Shown in pieces: positions 1 through 10,051 of a stretch of 64,000 nt of DNA. The stretch's first letter is position 1. Every line of letters starts with the position of its first letter. This DNA comes from Paramisgurnus dabryanus. Taxonomy: Eukaryota; Chordata; Actinopteri; Cypriniformes; Cobitidae. Under the pieces are notes generated by a model that saw nothing but the letters and a program-made list of their open reading frames with translations, was not told where the DNA came from and made no database searches. The stretch lies in NCBI RefSeq assembly GCF_030506205.2, contig NC_133347.1, positions 19,637,538 through 19,701,537 of the forward strand, in the 5' to 3' direction. The position numbers and the translations under genes were made by a program.

Positions 1-210
1 AGTTGCTGTAACTTATAAAATAAAGGTGACATACCGGTAACTAAAACAAATTCAACTTAATTTATTAAGTTACTAATCACTAGTAAATAAAGTTAAAATG
101 ACTTGTAAATCCAAGTTGATTAAACTTAAAAATGTAAGTGCGAAAAGATTTTTTTACAGTGTAACATTAGGCTATTTGAAGGGACTTTTTGCTTTGTCCC
201 ACAACATTAA

Positions 211-950
211 AGGAACACGCCCACATTTTGGGAATTTAGCTTATTCACCGTATCCCCCAAAGTTATATAAGTCCATACATACCTTTTTCATCTCTGTGCG
301 TGCTGTAACTCTGTCTGACGCAGCCCCCGCTAACTTAGCTTAGCATAAAGACTGGAAATGCATGGCTCCAGCTAGCATACTGCAAGTGAAAAAATAACGC
401 AAACATTTTCCTATTTATGTGTTGTGATTTGTATTGTCACACCGTGTACAAATAACAAGGTCATATGAGACACAACCATCTTTTAACCGTACACATACTG
501 GGAACTATATTTTCTGAAGACAAAGCACTGCTACTTGGACGGAGTGATTTGCACAAATCTGACCGAACTCTCTGCTCCTCACCAGGGGGCTTCTCGGGTG
601 CTTCGAGCAAATCACTCCGCCAAAGTATCAGTGCTTCGTCTTCTGAGAATATAGTTCCCAGTATGTATACTGTCAAAAGATGGCTGTGTCTCACATGACT
701 TTGTTATTTGTACATGGTGTGACGATACAAATCACAACACATAAATAGGAAAATGTTTGCGTTATTTTGTCACTTATTGGGAGCAGTTTGCTAGCTGGAG
801 CCATTCACTTCCAGTCTTTGTGCTAAGCAAAGCTAGCAGGTGCTGCGTCAGACAGAGTAACAGCCCGCACAGAGATAAGAAAGGTATGTATGGACTTATC
901 TAACTTTGGGGGACACGATAAACAAGCTAAATTCCTAAAATGTGGGCGTG
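211..950. mobile_element. Foldback (palindromic) non-autonomous DNA transposon
   Basis: The left half (about 211-555) is repeated in inverted orientation in the right half (about 614-950), with a centre near 580. Matching landmarks include the block with ACACGCCCACATTTT at 216 and its complement near 937, and the block from about 466 to 540 mirrored at about 620-694. A TTAA lies just before the left end (207-210); the right end is decayed, so a TTAA duplication cannot be shown. There is no transposase. It resembles high-copy cyprinid foldback elements, but I do not assign a family. The two mirror-image open frames here are products of the palindrome. Confidence 0.8.
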
Positions 951-960
951 TACTAACCAT

Positions 961-2913
961 AGTCATATCTCAACCATTTGACATTTTATAGCCCTTATAT
1001 AGCATATTGGTATCAACAAACATTCCTAAAAACCACTGAGAAATCCATTTGACATCATAAATCCCAAACTTTCAAGGAAAATATAGTGAATTAGCCTTTT
1101 GGGTTATCCTACGAATTGCTGTCACTTCTGAAAAGCTCTTTTCACAGTGTTTAATGGTCTACTTTAGATTGTCGAGAGGCAGCAAATTGAGAGGTTTCTG
1201 CTTCACAGATCTCCTCACGTCTCATATTGATGATATTGAGGTTGTGTACTGGATCGTGCACATTATCGTCATATCAATGAGTCAGACATGCAGTAGCTGG
1301 ATGAATATTAGCAGCACTAAACAAGCTAAGCAACTTGTTAACATCTGTTTTTAGTCGTTCACATTTTAATTTTACTTGAAAGAGTTACATTAAGATTCCA
1401 AGAATATAACCACATACTGTATTCAGAATTAAGAAGAGAGCAAAGTTATTAATATACGAATCAATATTGATTTAAACTGACCATTAAAATAGATTTTGAG
1501 GACATATCCTTTCAATGTCTATGGGGGTGGGGGTTAAGATTGTTTTCAATGTAGTATAACTAAATAAAAAAATACCTAAATAGTAAAAAGTATGGACCTT
1601 CTAAATTAGTTTGATAGCCCCACAATGCAAATAACATGACATTGTAAAACATACAAACTACCAAACAAGACCATAACCACACCAGCAAAACCACAGACCT
1701 GTTTTGGGTTTCAAACTGCGCTAACCTACACCTGACGGACTAGAAGCAGCAGACATTCAAACAAAATTTTAATGCCAAGACAGTGCTAAAATCATCTCAT
1801 CTCTCCATATTAGATGGGCTGATCTTCAACCTCACCAAGAACAAATGATGAATCTAATAAAACATTATGTATGCGAGATGGCCATGCACACACAACTGCT
1901 TGTTTATGGCACTCTAAAGTCAAGCTGTAACTTCCTTAGCGCCACAATGTTTCACTAGAAGAATCTCATTATAACGTCTAATGACATATTCAGCCTTTCC
2001 AATTACATCCCTCCTGTTTCTTGCTATCTGAGCAGAGAGTGTGGTTTCTATAAGACCTACTATAAACTACAGGTACTGCTAGTGATAAAATTTGCAGTGG
2101 AAGTCCTTGTAAGGAGAAGATTACAGTTGATACACAGCACATAGACAGAGATTTCTTTAATTACACCCATTGGTCTCGACAATGACGCTGAAGCATGCTG
2201 ACGGAACCGATTGTTGTGAAGATTCATTTTTTGGTGTCGGTGTATCTGAGTAATTAAAGAAGAGTTCTGACCCTGTACGCTGTCTCATAAAGATATTTTA
2301 AATGGGGAGAAGGCAAAAGTGTCTGATATGGTCCTCAACAGCAGAGGATGCTGAAAATAGTAATTAAATGTGCCGGCAAATAGCACCAAACTCATCAACG
2401 AGAGCGTTTTTAATGAAATAACACTTTAAATGAACACTGGGAGAAAATAAAAAGTGAGCAATGGCTTTTCAGTGTACTCAGAAATTTTAATTGCCTGTCT
2501 GGAGAATATTAGATAAAGCTTGATTAGAAATAAATTGGAAATCTCCACTGAATGCATCTGCTGATGGGAGTATTATTAAAGCAGACTGCTTGAGAGGACC
2601 GGCCCAAAATAAATAAATAAATGAAAAGTGAATCTGGAACTGATTGACTTAACACCAACCCATTTACCTCATAGAAATTCAATAAAAAAGAAACACTTTG
2701 ATAGACATGATGGGACATTTTGGAAAGCAAATATAACATTTTGTTCTGTATTTTTAAATATGAATGTCTATACATCATTTATATACACTACTGTACTGTC
2801 ACATGATGTTTCTCATGATGTTTAAAAAACTTTTCATCTGAAGACATATGCATAAATTGAACTGTAGACAGGAACACTCTAAGAATGTTGTTAATATTGT
2901 TGTAAAAATTTTA
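961..2913. other. Unannotated AT-rich stretch
   Basis: No gene or recognisable repeat. The one structure seen is a 12-bp perfect inverted pair (2153-2164 with 2250-2261, TTCTTTAATTAC and its complement) separated by about 85 bases. It could be the ends of an old small element or a chance match. Confidence 0.5.
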
Positions 2914-2940
2914 GTTCCCTTTCAAAACGGTTCACTTCGC

Positions 2941-3104
2941 ATTGCGTCAGTTAGCTGACGCTATGGGGGAAACTCCTGTTTACTCCGTGACTGAAGCCTA
3001 TTGGTTAACGTCTGTACAAAGTACAGACCAATGACGTTTGAACCCGCGCGCGGGAGGAACGCGTCCCTATATAAGCGCGGTTCAATCGTCAGGAGCTCAT
3101 TATT
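2941..3104 (+). repeat. Left inverted terminal repeat of the outer DIRS
   Basis: It is 164 bp long and the exact reverse complement of 13630-13793 by eye. It contains a short palindrome around GTCAGTTAGCTGAC and a TATA box (TATATAA, 3068-3074). The tip outside it (2914-2940) is not shared with the other end, as is usual for DIRS. Confidence 0.88.
3068..3074 (+). promoter_or_regulatory. TATA box in the left repeat of the outer DIRS
   Basis: TATATAA followed by GCGCGG, in the position expected for the promoter of a DIRS element, about 150 bp from the 5' tip and pointing into the element. The same box, inverted, lies in the right repeat (13660-13666). It is a sequence match only; no start site is known. 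Confidence 0.45.
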
Positions 3105-3183
3105 TTCTCCTTCAGCGCGAACCTCTCGCTGCTCCGAAGAAAAGAAGAAGCCTTACCTCGCCGTTGACAAAAGCCCTGCAGCG

Positions 3184-3295
3184 GAGTCCAGGCCTAGCGT
3201 CTTCCCCTGCCGTTTTCCGGCTGAGAACCGAAGATAGCAGAGTCCAGGTCTAGCGTCTTCCCCTGCCGCTTTCCGGCCGAGAACCGAAGATAGCC
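3184..3295 (+). repeat. Two tandem copies of a 56-bp unit
   Basis: The unit starting GAGTCCAGGCCTAGCG at 3184 recurs at 3240 with a few substitutions. It lies in the 5' leader region of the outer DIRS, just downstream of the left repeat. Confidence 0.8.
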
Positions 3296-3519
3296 TTCGC
3301 TTGCCGTGGTACGAGCCCTGTGCAGCGGACACGCCTGACGAGGTCTCCCCTGCGGCCGCCCGGTAAGATCAATATTTTTAATATAAAGCTATAAGCTAAA
3401 AGAGCAGGCGCTGTTGTAATAGCGTCCAGCACAGCGGCTCGGTGAGCCTCTCTGCTATGAATTTCCTCCGAGCGCGTTACCGGTCTGGCACCTCCCACGC
3501 CGGGACCGCGCTTATGCTT

Positions 3520-4005
3520 TGGTTGTCTTATCCATGTTTCGTGCTCCCCCTGCTGTTCCTCTCTCGCCGGGATGAACACACGGCGAGCCATGAGACTAGA
3601 TGGATGCATAGACAAGCACACACGGACTAACCCCCCCTGTGTTCTGTCACACCGCAACCGTTCATGCTTACAGAGTCCCTTCGCTCCTCTCAAATTCAGT
3701 GGCGAGATCTCTGGCACATATATTAATCCCCCGAGTGCATCGGGTGATACCGTCACGACGCATGGCTGTTCTGTCTGTGTTGCTGCTCCCCTCTGCCGTT
3801 CCTCTCTTGTTGAGATGAACAAGCGGGGAACCGTAGACCTGGATAGATGCATACGACAAGCAAAGACGGGCGGTCTGCCCCTGTCTCTGTCATAGCACAG
3901 CCACTCGTGCTCCACGCTCGCGGAGTCCCTCGCCCCTTTCCCCACAGTGGTGAGGTCTCTTAACGGCTTAGCTAGCACGCGGTATTACGGCTCGCTGCCT
4001 CTAAA
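3520..4005 (+). repeat. Two diverged tandem copies of a ~243-bp unit
   Basis: The CTGCTGTTCCTCTC block at 3550 recurs as CTGCCGTTCCTCTC at 3793. Downstream landmarks repeat at the same spacing (GATGGATGCATA and GATAGATGCATA, then the AGTGGCGAGATCTCT-like block). A 242-codon minus-strand open frame over this area mirrors this repetition and I do not believe it is a gene. Confidence 0.7.
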
Positions 4006-4032
4006 TGCAGCTGTCCAGTGTTCAACGATTAC

Positions 4033-4240
4033 AGAGCTTCATGCCCCTCCCCTCTGGAGCGGCGCGATCTCATTCGTCTGCTCGATAGGGCCGATTCGCC
4101 GCTATTGGAGCACCAAGAACACTCATTATAAGAGAGCTTCATGCCCCTCCCCTCCTGGAGCGGCACGATCTCATTCGTCTGCTCGATAAGGCGGACACGC
4201 CTCTATTGGAGCGCTAAAACACTTATTATAGAGCTTTACT
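4033..4240 (+). repeat. Tandem ~100-bp units
   Basis: The block GAGCTTCATGCCCCTCCCCT starts near 4034 and recurs 100 bases later. It continues through matching stretches such as GATCTCATTCGTCTGCTCGA, with a third, eroded partial copy after 4213. It is part of the interior of the outer DIRS. Confidence 0.75.
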
Positions 4241-4796
4241 GGCCTGAGCCGATCTCACTTCAGATAGCTCATTTTTCGTCTGCCTGGTAATTTCTCTCTG
4301 GTTTAGACGGAATCAGAGGCAGAACGAATTTGTTTATAATATACTGAGGCCCGAATACCTCCCTTTATTCAGTCCCGTCCTATATCAGTGCGCTGAATAT
4401 TGGTACATTCTTATATATATATACCCGGTTTTTCTGCCCTTTTAATAAACGGCAAAACCGCGGGCCTCACGGCAGACTTCCTCTCTGCGATGGGTTCAGT
4501 CTGACATTAAACCACCTAGACATACTGCTCTGCTCCGTGAGCCGTTCGGTCACCGTCACTACTGAGGCTTGTGCACCTGAACGGCTGAGCTCTGGTCTCC
4601 GCAGCACAGCTGCATCAACAGAGAACGAAACTGTCTGGGAGAAAAGGGGTTATGTCGCGCCTCGGCTGGACTGCCCTGTAATGTTTTCTGTGTGCTGTTT
4701 ATCCAAACATACTGTGTAATACTGTCGGCTATGCGACCTCACTATAGTGGCGAACGGTATTTAATTCCTCTAAAAAGAGTAATTTCCGTGCTTACT

Positions 4797-4990
4797 ATAC
4801 TGTGTATTGACACCCACGGTTGTACGGTGTCTCTAAACACTTTATCGCCTTACTGACAAGCAATCAGTAATACGCACACACGGTCCGCTGTCCATAATTC
4901 TATCGACGCTAGCCGAAAAGACCCCGGTTTGGCCATATACTGTGTATTGACACCCCACGACTGTACGGTGTCTCTAACACCTTTCTGCCA
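4797..4990 (+). repeat. Repeated ~50-bp block at 140-bp spacing
   Basis: ATACTGTGTATTGACACC at 4797 recurs at 4937, followed in both by a GTACGGTGTCTCTAA block. It is another internal duplication of the outer DIRS. Confidence 0.7.
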
Positions 4991-5441
4991 AATTCGCTCG
5001 CAGCCCACCTCAGTTTCTCCGCTACGATGCTGATGGCGCAAACGAGCACGGTCTTACGGCTGTTATTCTCTCTTCCTAGAGGAAGGACAGCCTCAGACTT
5101 TTGCATGGCTCCAAGCGTTTGAATCGCGCCCTCTCCGGACGGCCACTCAAAGGCTTACAGCAAAGCGGTTTATGACGTTTTTCGGCCATATAGCTGATTT
5201 ATATTAGCGGATCCGAAGACGCTCACACCTCCGCTCCAATACTCGGAGATATTAAGGGTAATATCAACCTCAAGTGAGCTTGCTACCCGCCACAATAAGT
5301 TTCAAAGCTTAAAGCGCGCGGACAGTCAGACGCGCGCGGCATCTCGTTTAAGACGGGCACACGTACCCCTCTAACGAGCCTCAGAAAGCTGAATATCGTT
5401 AGGTTACTTACGTAACCCCGGTTCTCTGATAACATGAGTGA

Positions 5442-5594
5442 GGTATCTCACTATGGGAACGCCTCTGGCGTGACAGATCATGGAAGCACCAATCACACCA
5501 CGTCTGTCGGTTGACAGACCAATCACGGCAGTGATGCTGGAGTCCCGCCTCCCCACCTTAAATATCACTGCCTTTGGTACCTTACTTCATTCTC
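5442..5594 (-). repeat. 3'-side inverted repeat of the inner DIRS
   Basis: It is 153 bp long and the exact reverse complement of 10945-11097 by eye. Beyond 5594 the two sides diverge. The 44 bases outside it (5398-5441) are the unique 3' tip. Confidence 0.88.
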
Positions 5595-5638
5595 AGCATA
5601 TCTCTTCTCCGTGTAGCTACTGCAAGGAGGGTGGTGTG

Positions 5639-5731
5639 GTGAGATACCTCACTCATGTTATCAGAGAACCGGGGTTACGTAAGTAACCTAACGTTCTCTT
5701 TCAAACATTCGCTCGGTATCTCACTATGGGA
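5639..5731. repeat. Internal complementary region of the inner DIRS
   Basis: Positions 5639-5692 are the reverse complement of the 3' tip (5398-5451). Positions 5693-5731 are the reverse complement of the 5' tip (11081-11119). The two halves abut at AAC/GTT, so the block is a complement of the circle junction of the element. In the DIRS replication model this region aligns the ends for circularisation. Confidence 0.9.
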
Positions 5732-5862
5732 TATAGACAACTCCCGTATTGCAGATATGCTGTCCGAAGCAGGCTTGTCAACCAACCCGTGATTATGCAA
5801 CTTAACTTAAAGTCATTTGAGCAGCTACCTTCCTAATAGCATACTCATATTATGGCCAAATT

Positions 5863-7002
5863 TTACACACTTAAGACAGAATGAGCCAGCGATGGCTCTG
5901 TGACGTCTAGTCTATAAAATCGAACAAACGTGTGAGGCGAAGCCCAACTTGCTGCCGCACATATGTCCTGAACTGAGACACCTTTAAAAAGTGCCCAAGA
6001 AGTGGCCATACCTCTGGTAGAATGAGCTCTCAACCCCGCTGGGGGAGTAAGACCTCTGCTATTATAACTTAATATAATAGCTTCTACCACCCAGTGAGAC
6101 AAGCGCTGACGAGAAATAGGTTTCCCTTTGTGAGTGTCAGCCCATGAAACAAATAGCTGATTATTCTTCCTTATCGCCCTAGTTCTGTTCACATAGCAAC
6201 TTAATGCACGAACTGGGCACAAGCAATGAAGTCGCTCTTCTTCTGGTGAGGAAAAAGGCGGCGGGTGAAAAGCCATTAAATCCACTTGTTTACACGCGAG
6301 AGCTGACTCGCTCACTTTAGGTATAAACGCTGGATTTGTTTTAAAAGTCACTCTAGAGAGATCTGTAGCAAACACCATACAAGAGCTATGAACAGACAAA
6401 GCATGAAGTTCACTAACACGCTTTGCCGTTGAGAGAGCCAACAATAAAGTCACCTTTAGCGAAAGGAACTTTAAATCAATATCCTCTAAAGGCTCGAAAG
6501 GGGGCTGAGATAATGCATTCAGAACCACGGATAGGTCCCACGGCGGAATCAAGGGCTTCACAACCCTTTTCAAACGCCTTGCACCTCTCATAAACCTGCT
6601 TATTAACGGGTGCTGACCAACCGTATTCCGGTCGAAACCCACATGACACGCCGAAATTGCGGCTAGGTATACCTTTATCGTAGAAAAAGATCTGCCCTTG
6701 TCTAAAAGATCTTGCAGGAAACACAACACTTCTGCCAACGAGCAAATAAAAGGAACCGTATTCCTGAGAGCGCACCAGCGCTCAAAAACGTTCCATTTCT
6801 TATCATACACAGAGCGCGTTGACGCCGCCCGTGCGCTCTGAATCGTCTCAATAACCGCCGGCGACAATCCGGTGGCACTTAAGTTTAACCTTTCACGTGC
6901 CAAGCCCAAAGAGCTATTTTGTCTGGGGCAGGATGGAAAATCTCTCCTCGCGCTTGTGACAGAAGGTCCCTGCGCAGCGGGAGAGGCCACGGCTGGTCGC
7001 AT
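5863..7002 (-). CDS. DIRS tyrosine recombinase
   Basis: Predicted site-specific recombinase (lambda-integrase fold) that joins the circular DIRS intermediate to a target without target-site duplication. The frame is open far upstream, but the conserved part starts just after the RT ORF stops (about 6888). I place the start at the Met at 7002, giving 379 residues and a 118-base overlap with the RT ORF. Catalytic residues are visible: Arg in AKRVSEL (about residue 195), the HSTRG box (His about 327, Arg about 330), Trp in AASWAS (about 353), and the nucleophile Tyr in FVRFYRLDV (about 363). The N-terminal part (STRSVYDKKW... through IKVYLAAIS) fits the core-binding domain. There are no frameshifts or internal stops. 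The stop is 132 bases from the internal complementary region. The exact start is uncertain. Confidence 0.9.
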   Translation of the reverse strand: MRPAVASPAAQGPSVTSARRDFPSCPRQNSSLGLARERLNLSATGLSPAVIETIQSARAASTRSVYDKKWNVFERWCALRNTVPFICSLAEVLCFLQDLLDKGRSFSTIKVYLAAISACHVGFDRNTVGQHPLISRFMRGARRLKRVVKPLIPPWDLSVVLNALSQPPFEPLEDIDLKFLSLKVTLLLALSTAKRVSELHALSVHSSCMVFATDLSRVTFKTNPAFIPKVSESALACKQVDLMAFHPPPFSSPEEERLHCLCPVRALSCYVNRTRAIRKNNQLFVSWADTHKGKPISRQRLSHWVVEAIILSYNSRGLTPPAGLRAHSTRGMATSWALFKGVSVQDICAAASWASPHTFVRFYRLDVTEPSLAHSVLSV

Positions 7003-9188
7003 AGCAACTGCATTATCTCCGCCAGCCAGATCCTGCCTGGCCAGCGTGGAGCGATCAGAATTACCGAATGTCCGTGCTCTCTTATCCTTCTTAGAGTTGG
7101 CACAATCAGGCTCAGTGGGGGGAACGCGTACAACAGAGCTTTTGGCCACGGGTGTGCTAGAGCATCCACACCCATAGGTGCACCTTCTCTTGCTAGAGAG
7201 AAGTATAGAGGGCAATGAGTGTTTTCGTGCGAGGCGAAGAGATCTACGGCAGCTCGGCCGAACCTCAGCCACAGCTGACTCACCACCTCCGGGTGGAGAG
7301 TCCATTCCCCGTACAGGGGATTCCCTCTGGACAGAAGGTCCGCCCCCGCATTCAATATCCCTGGGACATGTGTCGCCCGTAGTGAACGAAAATGCTTCGT
7401 CCCCCAAACGATCAGCTTCTGTGCTAGATAATGAAGCTGAGGAGACCGAGTGCCCCCCTGGCGATTTATGTATGCCACCGCCGTTGTGTTGTCCGATCTG
7501 ATCAGAACGTGGTGGTTTCTTAGGAACCGCACAAAATGTTTTAGTGCAAGGTAAACTGTTAATAGTTCCAGAAAGTTGATGTGCGCGCTCTGGAGCGTGT
7601 CGGGCCATTTTCCATTTATTGCTCTGCCCTCGTACACTGCACCCCAACCCCACAGAGATGCGTCCGTCGTCACCACTTTCCTCTGTGAGACCGTCCCTAA
7701 CGGGGTTCCCGACTCGAGAAAAGAGCGTTGTCTCCAGTAACGGAGGGCATCCATGCACTGTGACGACACTACCACCCTGCGGTTGAGGTGACGTTTCGGG
7801 CACAAGCGCTGCGCCGCTATCCAGTGCTGAAACTCCCTCATTCGCAGCAATCCCAGCGGAACGACTGATATCGTAGAGGCCATAAGCCCCAGGAGGCGTA
7901 AACACAGTCTGAATGACACCTTGTTCCCCTTCTGAAATAGGGCAAGGCAACCGCGAATCGATTTGATTCGTTCCTCCGATAGAAAAGCCAGATACCGGGC
8001 TGAGTTCAGTCTGAGCCCTAAGTAAATTATCTCTTGTGTGGGTACTAAGCAGCTCTTTGCCTCGTTTATGTTGAAGCCTAAATTCACTAAATGAGACACG
8101 AGCTTTTCCGTATCCCTCTCCGCCTGTACTCGTGACGGGGCACAAAGGAGCAAATCGTCTAAATAAGCTGTCACTCTGAGACCCGCTACTCTTAACGGCG
8201 TGAGCGCTGCCTCGACACATTTGCTGAACACCCTCGGTGCTAAAGAGAGCCCGAATGGAACCGTCAAAAACTCGTAGGCTGTGCCTTGATAGGCAAACCT
8301 GAGAAATTTTCTGTGCGCTGGGTAAATGCTTATGTGAAAGTAAGCGTCCTTCAGATCTACTGATGTACACCAGTCGTTTGGACGAATAAATTGACACAGT
8401 GTTTTGAGTGTGAGCATTTTGAACTTGTACGTCCTGAGGTGTTTGTTGAGGCTCCGCAAATCTAAGATGGGACGGAGACCCCCCCCTCGTTTCGGGATGA
8501 GAAAATACCGGGAGTAAAACCCCTGATGGCTGTGCTCCGGTGGTACCACCCGAATGGCTCTTTTGCTCAATAAAGAGTTTATTTCCTCTTCTAAAACCTG
8601 AGCCGAGGCCCCTTCTGCTGTTGACATTAGAATTTTGCTGAAACGTGGTGGTTTTACAGCAAATTGCAGCCGGTAACCCCTTTTTATCGTGGACAAAACC
8701 CAGGGGTGTACTGCGCATGCGCGCCAATTCGCCGACTGAACAGCAAGGGGGCCGCTGAAACTCCCGTTCACCAGTGGCGCGGTGGCGCCATCTAGTGGGA
8801 GAGCTGGGGATTGCAGCTCCGAAACAGACAGATTCATTGTCATTTGTGTCTTTATTTTTATATGACTTTTTATTTTTATATTTGAACATTGCTGTGCCCT
8901 CGGCGCATTGCCTGGATGCACAGGGACTGATTTTATTAAACTCACACCACACTTGTGTTTGTGCAAACTGTCCTCTGTCCTCCGTTTCAACCCCGTGGGT
9001 GGAGGAAGGGAATTTCTTAAGCGGGGCACTGGGGGAACTGGTGCCGAACTCGCGCTTGACCTGGTTGAACACAAACCTGTTTCGTTGAACCATTCCCGAT
9101 TCCCACACCTTCTCTTGGTGGGAGGGGGAGAAAATAACCTTTCTGAGGGGAGGAACGTGACAGAGACTCCGTGAGTGCTGCCGTTCAT
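6885..9188 (-). CDS. DIRS reverse transcriptase / RNase H polyprotein
   Basis: Predicted enzyme that copies the DIRS RNA to DNA and removes the RNA strand. It is 767 residues, first Met at 9188, about 23 bases after the gag stop and in a different frame. RT lies at about residues 220-395: catalytic Asp278 in SVDLKDAY, PFGLSLAP at 311-318, and AYLDD with Asp344/345. RNase H lies at about 503-622: Asp509 in TTDAS, Glu541 in FLELL, Asp566 in RSDNTT and Asp617 in GADLLSR, so all four carboxylates are present. The C-terminal part (about 645-767, with VDLFASHENTHCPLYFSL and LIAPRWPGR) is the conserved segment after RNase H in DIRS elements, described as methyltransferase-like; I see no motif that proves activity. 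The N-terminal 160 residues are poorly conserved in appearance. No internal stops, so this ORF looks functional. Confidence 0.95.
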   Translation of the reverse strand: MNGSTHGVSVTFLPSERLFSPPPTKRRCGNREWFNETGLCSTRSSASSAPVPPVPRLRNSLPPPTGLKRRTEDSLHKHKCGVSLIKSVPVHPGNAPRAQQCSNIKIKSHIKIKTQMTMNLSVSELQSPALPLDGATAPLVNGSFSGPLAVQSANWRACAVHPWVLSTIKRGYRLQFAVKPPRFSKILMSTAEGASAQVLEEEINSLLSKRAIRVVPPEHSHQGFYSRYFLIPKRGGGLRPILDLRSLNKHLRTYKFKMLTLKTLCQFIRPNDWCTSVDLKDAYFHISIYPAHRKFLRFAYQGTAYEFLTVPFGLSLAPRVFSKCVEAALTPLRVAGLRVTAYLDDLLLCAPSRVQAERDTEKLVSHLVNLGFNINEAKSCLVPTQEIIYLGLRLNSARYLAFLSEERIKSIRGCLALFQKGNKVSFRLCLRLLGLMASTISVVPLGLLRMREFQHWIAAQRLCPKRHLNRRVVVSSQCMDALRYWRQRSFLESGTPLGTVSQRKVVTTDASLWGWGAVYEGRAINGKWPDTLQSAHINFLELLTVYLALKHFVRFLRNHHVLIRSDNTTAVAYINRQGGTRSPQLHYLAQKLIVWGTKHFRSLRATHVPGILNAGADLLSRGNPLYGEWTLHPEVVSQLWLRFGRAAVDLFASHENTHCPLYFSLAREGAPMGVDALAHPWPKALLYAFPPLSLIVPTLRRIREHGHSVILIAPRWPGRIWLAEIMQLLCDQPWPLPLRRDLLSQARGEIFHPAPDKIALWAWHVKG

Positions 9189-9211
9189 CCCGTCGTCCTG
9201 TGCGGGAAATG

Positions 9212-10051
9212 TTAGGTTGCCCGTCGTTTCTTGCCGCCCTGAGGGTTAGCCGGCCGGTGTCTAGCCGCAGCCGCTGCATAAGACGGTTTTCCCCTCGGCG
9301 GAGCGGGCTTTGACTGCGGTTCTGCCTGTTGAGGCTGTGCAGGTCTATGGCTGTGACCTCTAAATGCTACCTGGCCACCCCGGTGAGGGACATCAAAACT
9401 GGGTCTAGCCGGCGGAGGGGCCCTAGCGGTATGCCTCCGGGGAAGGCATGTTTGAAAAGCTTCCCCCTCCTGTTTCTTTAAGTCACACCGCTGCCTCATA
9501 GCCGCGACCGAAGCTCCGAAGAGGGCTTTGGGCTCAACCGGGGCGTCCAGGAAGTCCAGTTTTTCTCTATCTGACAGTCCCGACAGTCCCAGCCAAAGAG
9601 CTCGCTCCCCTGCCACCGCCAGGCCCATGCTACGGCCACAGCTCTGGACTGCGCCCCGAGACGTTCTCAGATTAAGATCTGAAATAACACACACCTCCTC
9701 CCAGAGACCTGGGTTAACAGCGCCGGCGTCCATCTGCTTTCCTAACTCCTCCATGAGTTCTGCCTGATAAGCAGTGATAAGAGAAGTGGCATTAAGAGCC
9801 CGCACCGCCAGGGCTGAGGAACGGTAGATCTTCTGAAAAACTGAGGCTGTTAGGCGCTCAGTACGACCCGGTAGAGAGGTTGAAGCCGAGGACAGAGCCG
9901 CTCTGCGGCTGGGATTCAAATGATTCGCCACCGACGGCTCCACGGGAGGGGGGTTTGATAATCCTAACTCCTCCATATTCCCGACATCCAACCTCGAAAA
10001 CCCTTTAACAGGGACCCTGTGTGAGAATGGTTTATCCCAGAATCGTTTCAT
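9212..10051 (-). CDS. DIRS gag-like protein, C-terminal part (downstream of frameshift)
   Basis: From the first Met at 10051 this frame gives 279 residues, but the frame is open upstream to at least about 10244. There it reads sensible protein (for example AQAEFDLLEVCRRAAEKL). This is therefore the second half of one gag-like ORF, not a separate gene. It has a helical-looking central part (TERLTASVFQKIYRSSALAV... with RNA- or capsid-like hydrophobic spacing) and a basic, Pro/Ala/Gln-rich tail ending in KKRRAT that could bind nucleic acid. It ends about 23 bases before the RT start. The N-terminal half is in the frame ending at 10048. Whether the frame change is damage or a real ribosomal slip cannot be told here; damage or a sequencing error in a C9 run is likelier. 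Confidence 0.8.
   Translation of the reverse strand: MKRFWDKPFSHRVPVKGFSRLDVGNMEELGLSNPPPVEPSVANHLNPSRRAALSSASTSLPGRTERLTASVFQKIYRSSALAVRALNATSLITAYQAELMEELGKQMDAGAVNPGLWEEVCVISDLNLRTSRGAVQSCGRSMGLAVAGERALWLGLSGLSDREKLDFLDAPVEPKALFGASVAAMRQRCDLKKQEGEAFQTCLPRRHTARAPPPARPSFDVPHRGGQVAFRGHSHRPAQPQQAEPQSKPAPPRGKPSYAAAAARHRPANPQGGKKRRAT

Noticed and set aside
461..698. Two overlapping ~77-codon open frames on opposite strands with similar proteins
   Set aside because: Their similarity is forced by the palindrome at 211-950; no protein family is recognised.
3250..3978. Minus-strand 242-codon open frame
   Set aside because: It runs through diverged tandem repeats of the outer DIRS, shows the same repetition at protein level, and has no domain.
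5480..5686. Short open frame repeated at 10838-11059 (MEAPITPRLS...)
   Set aside because: It is simply the same inverted repeat of the inner DIRS read twice; it stops at the end of shared sequence.
7003..9279. Upstream extension of the recombinase open frame
   Set aside because: Over this stretch the frame is a shadow of the RT/RNase H gene; recognisable recombinase sequence starts only near 6890.
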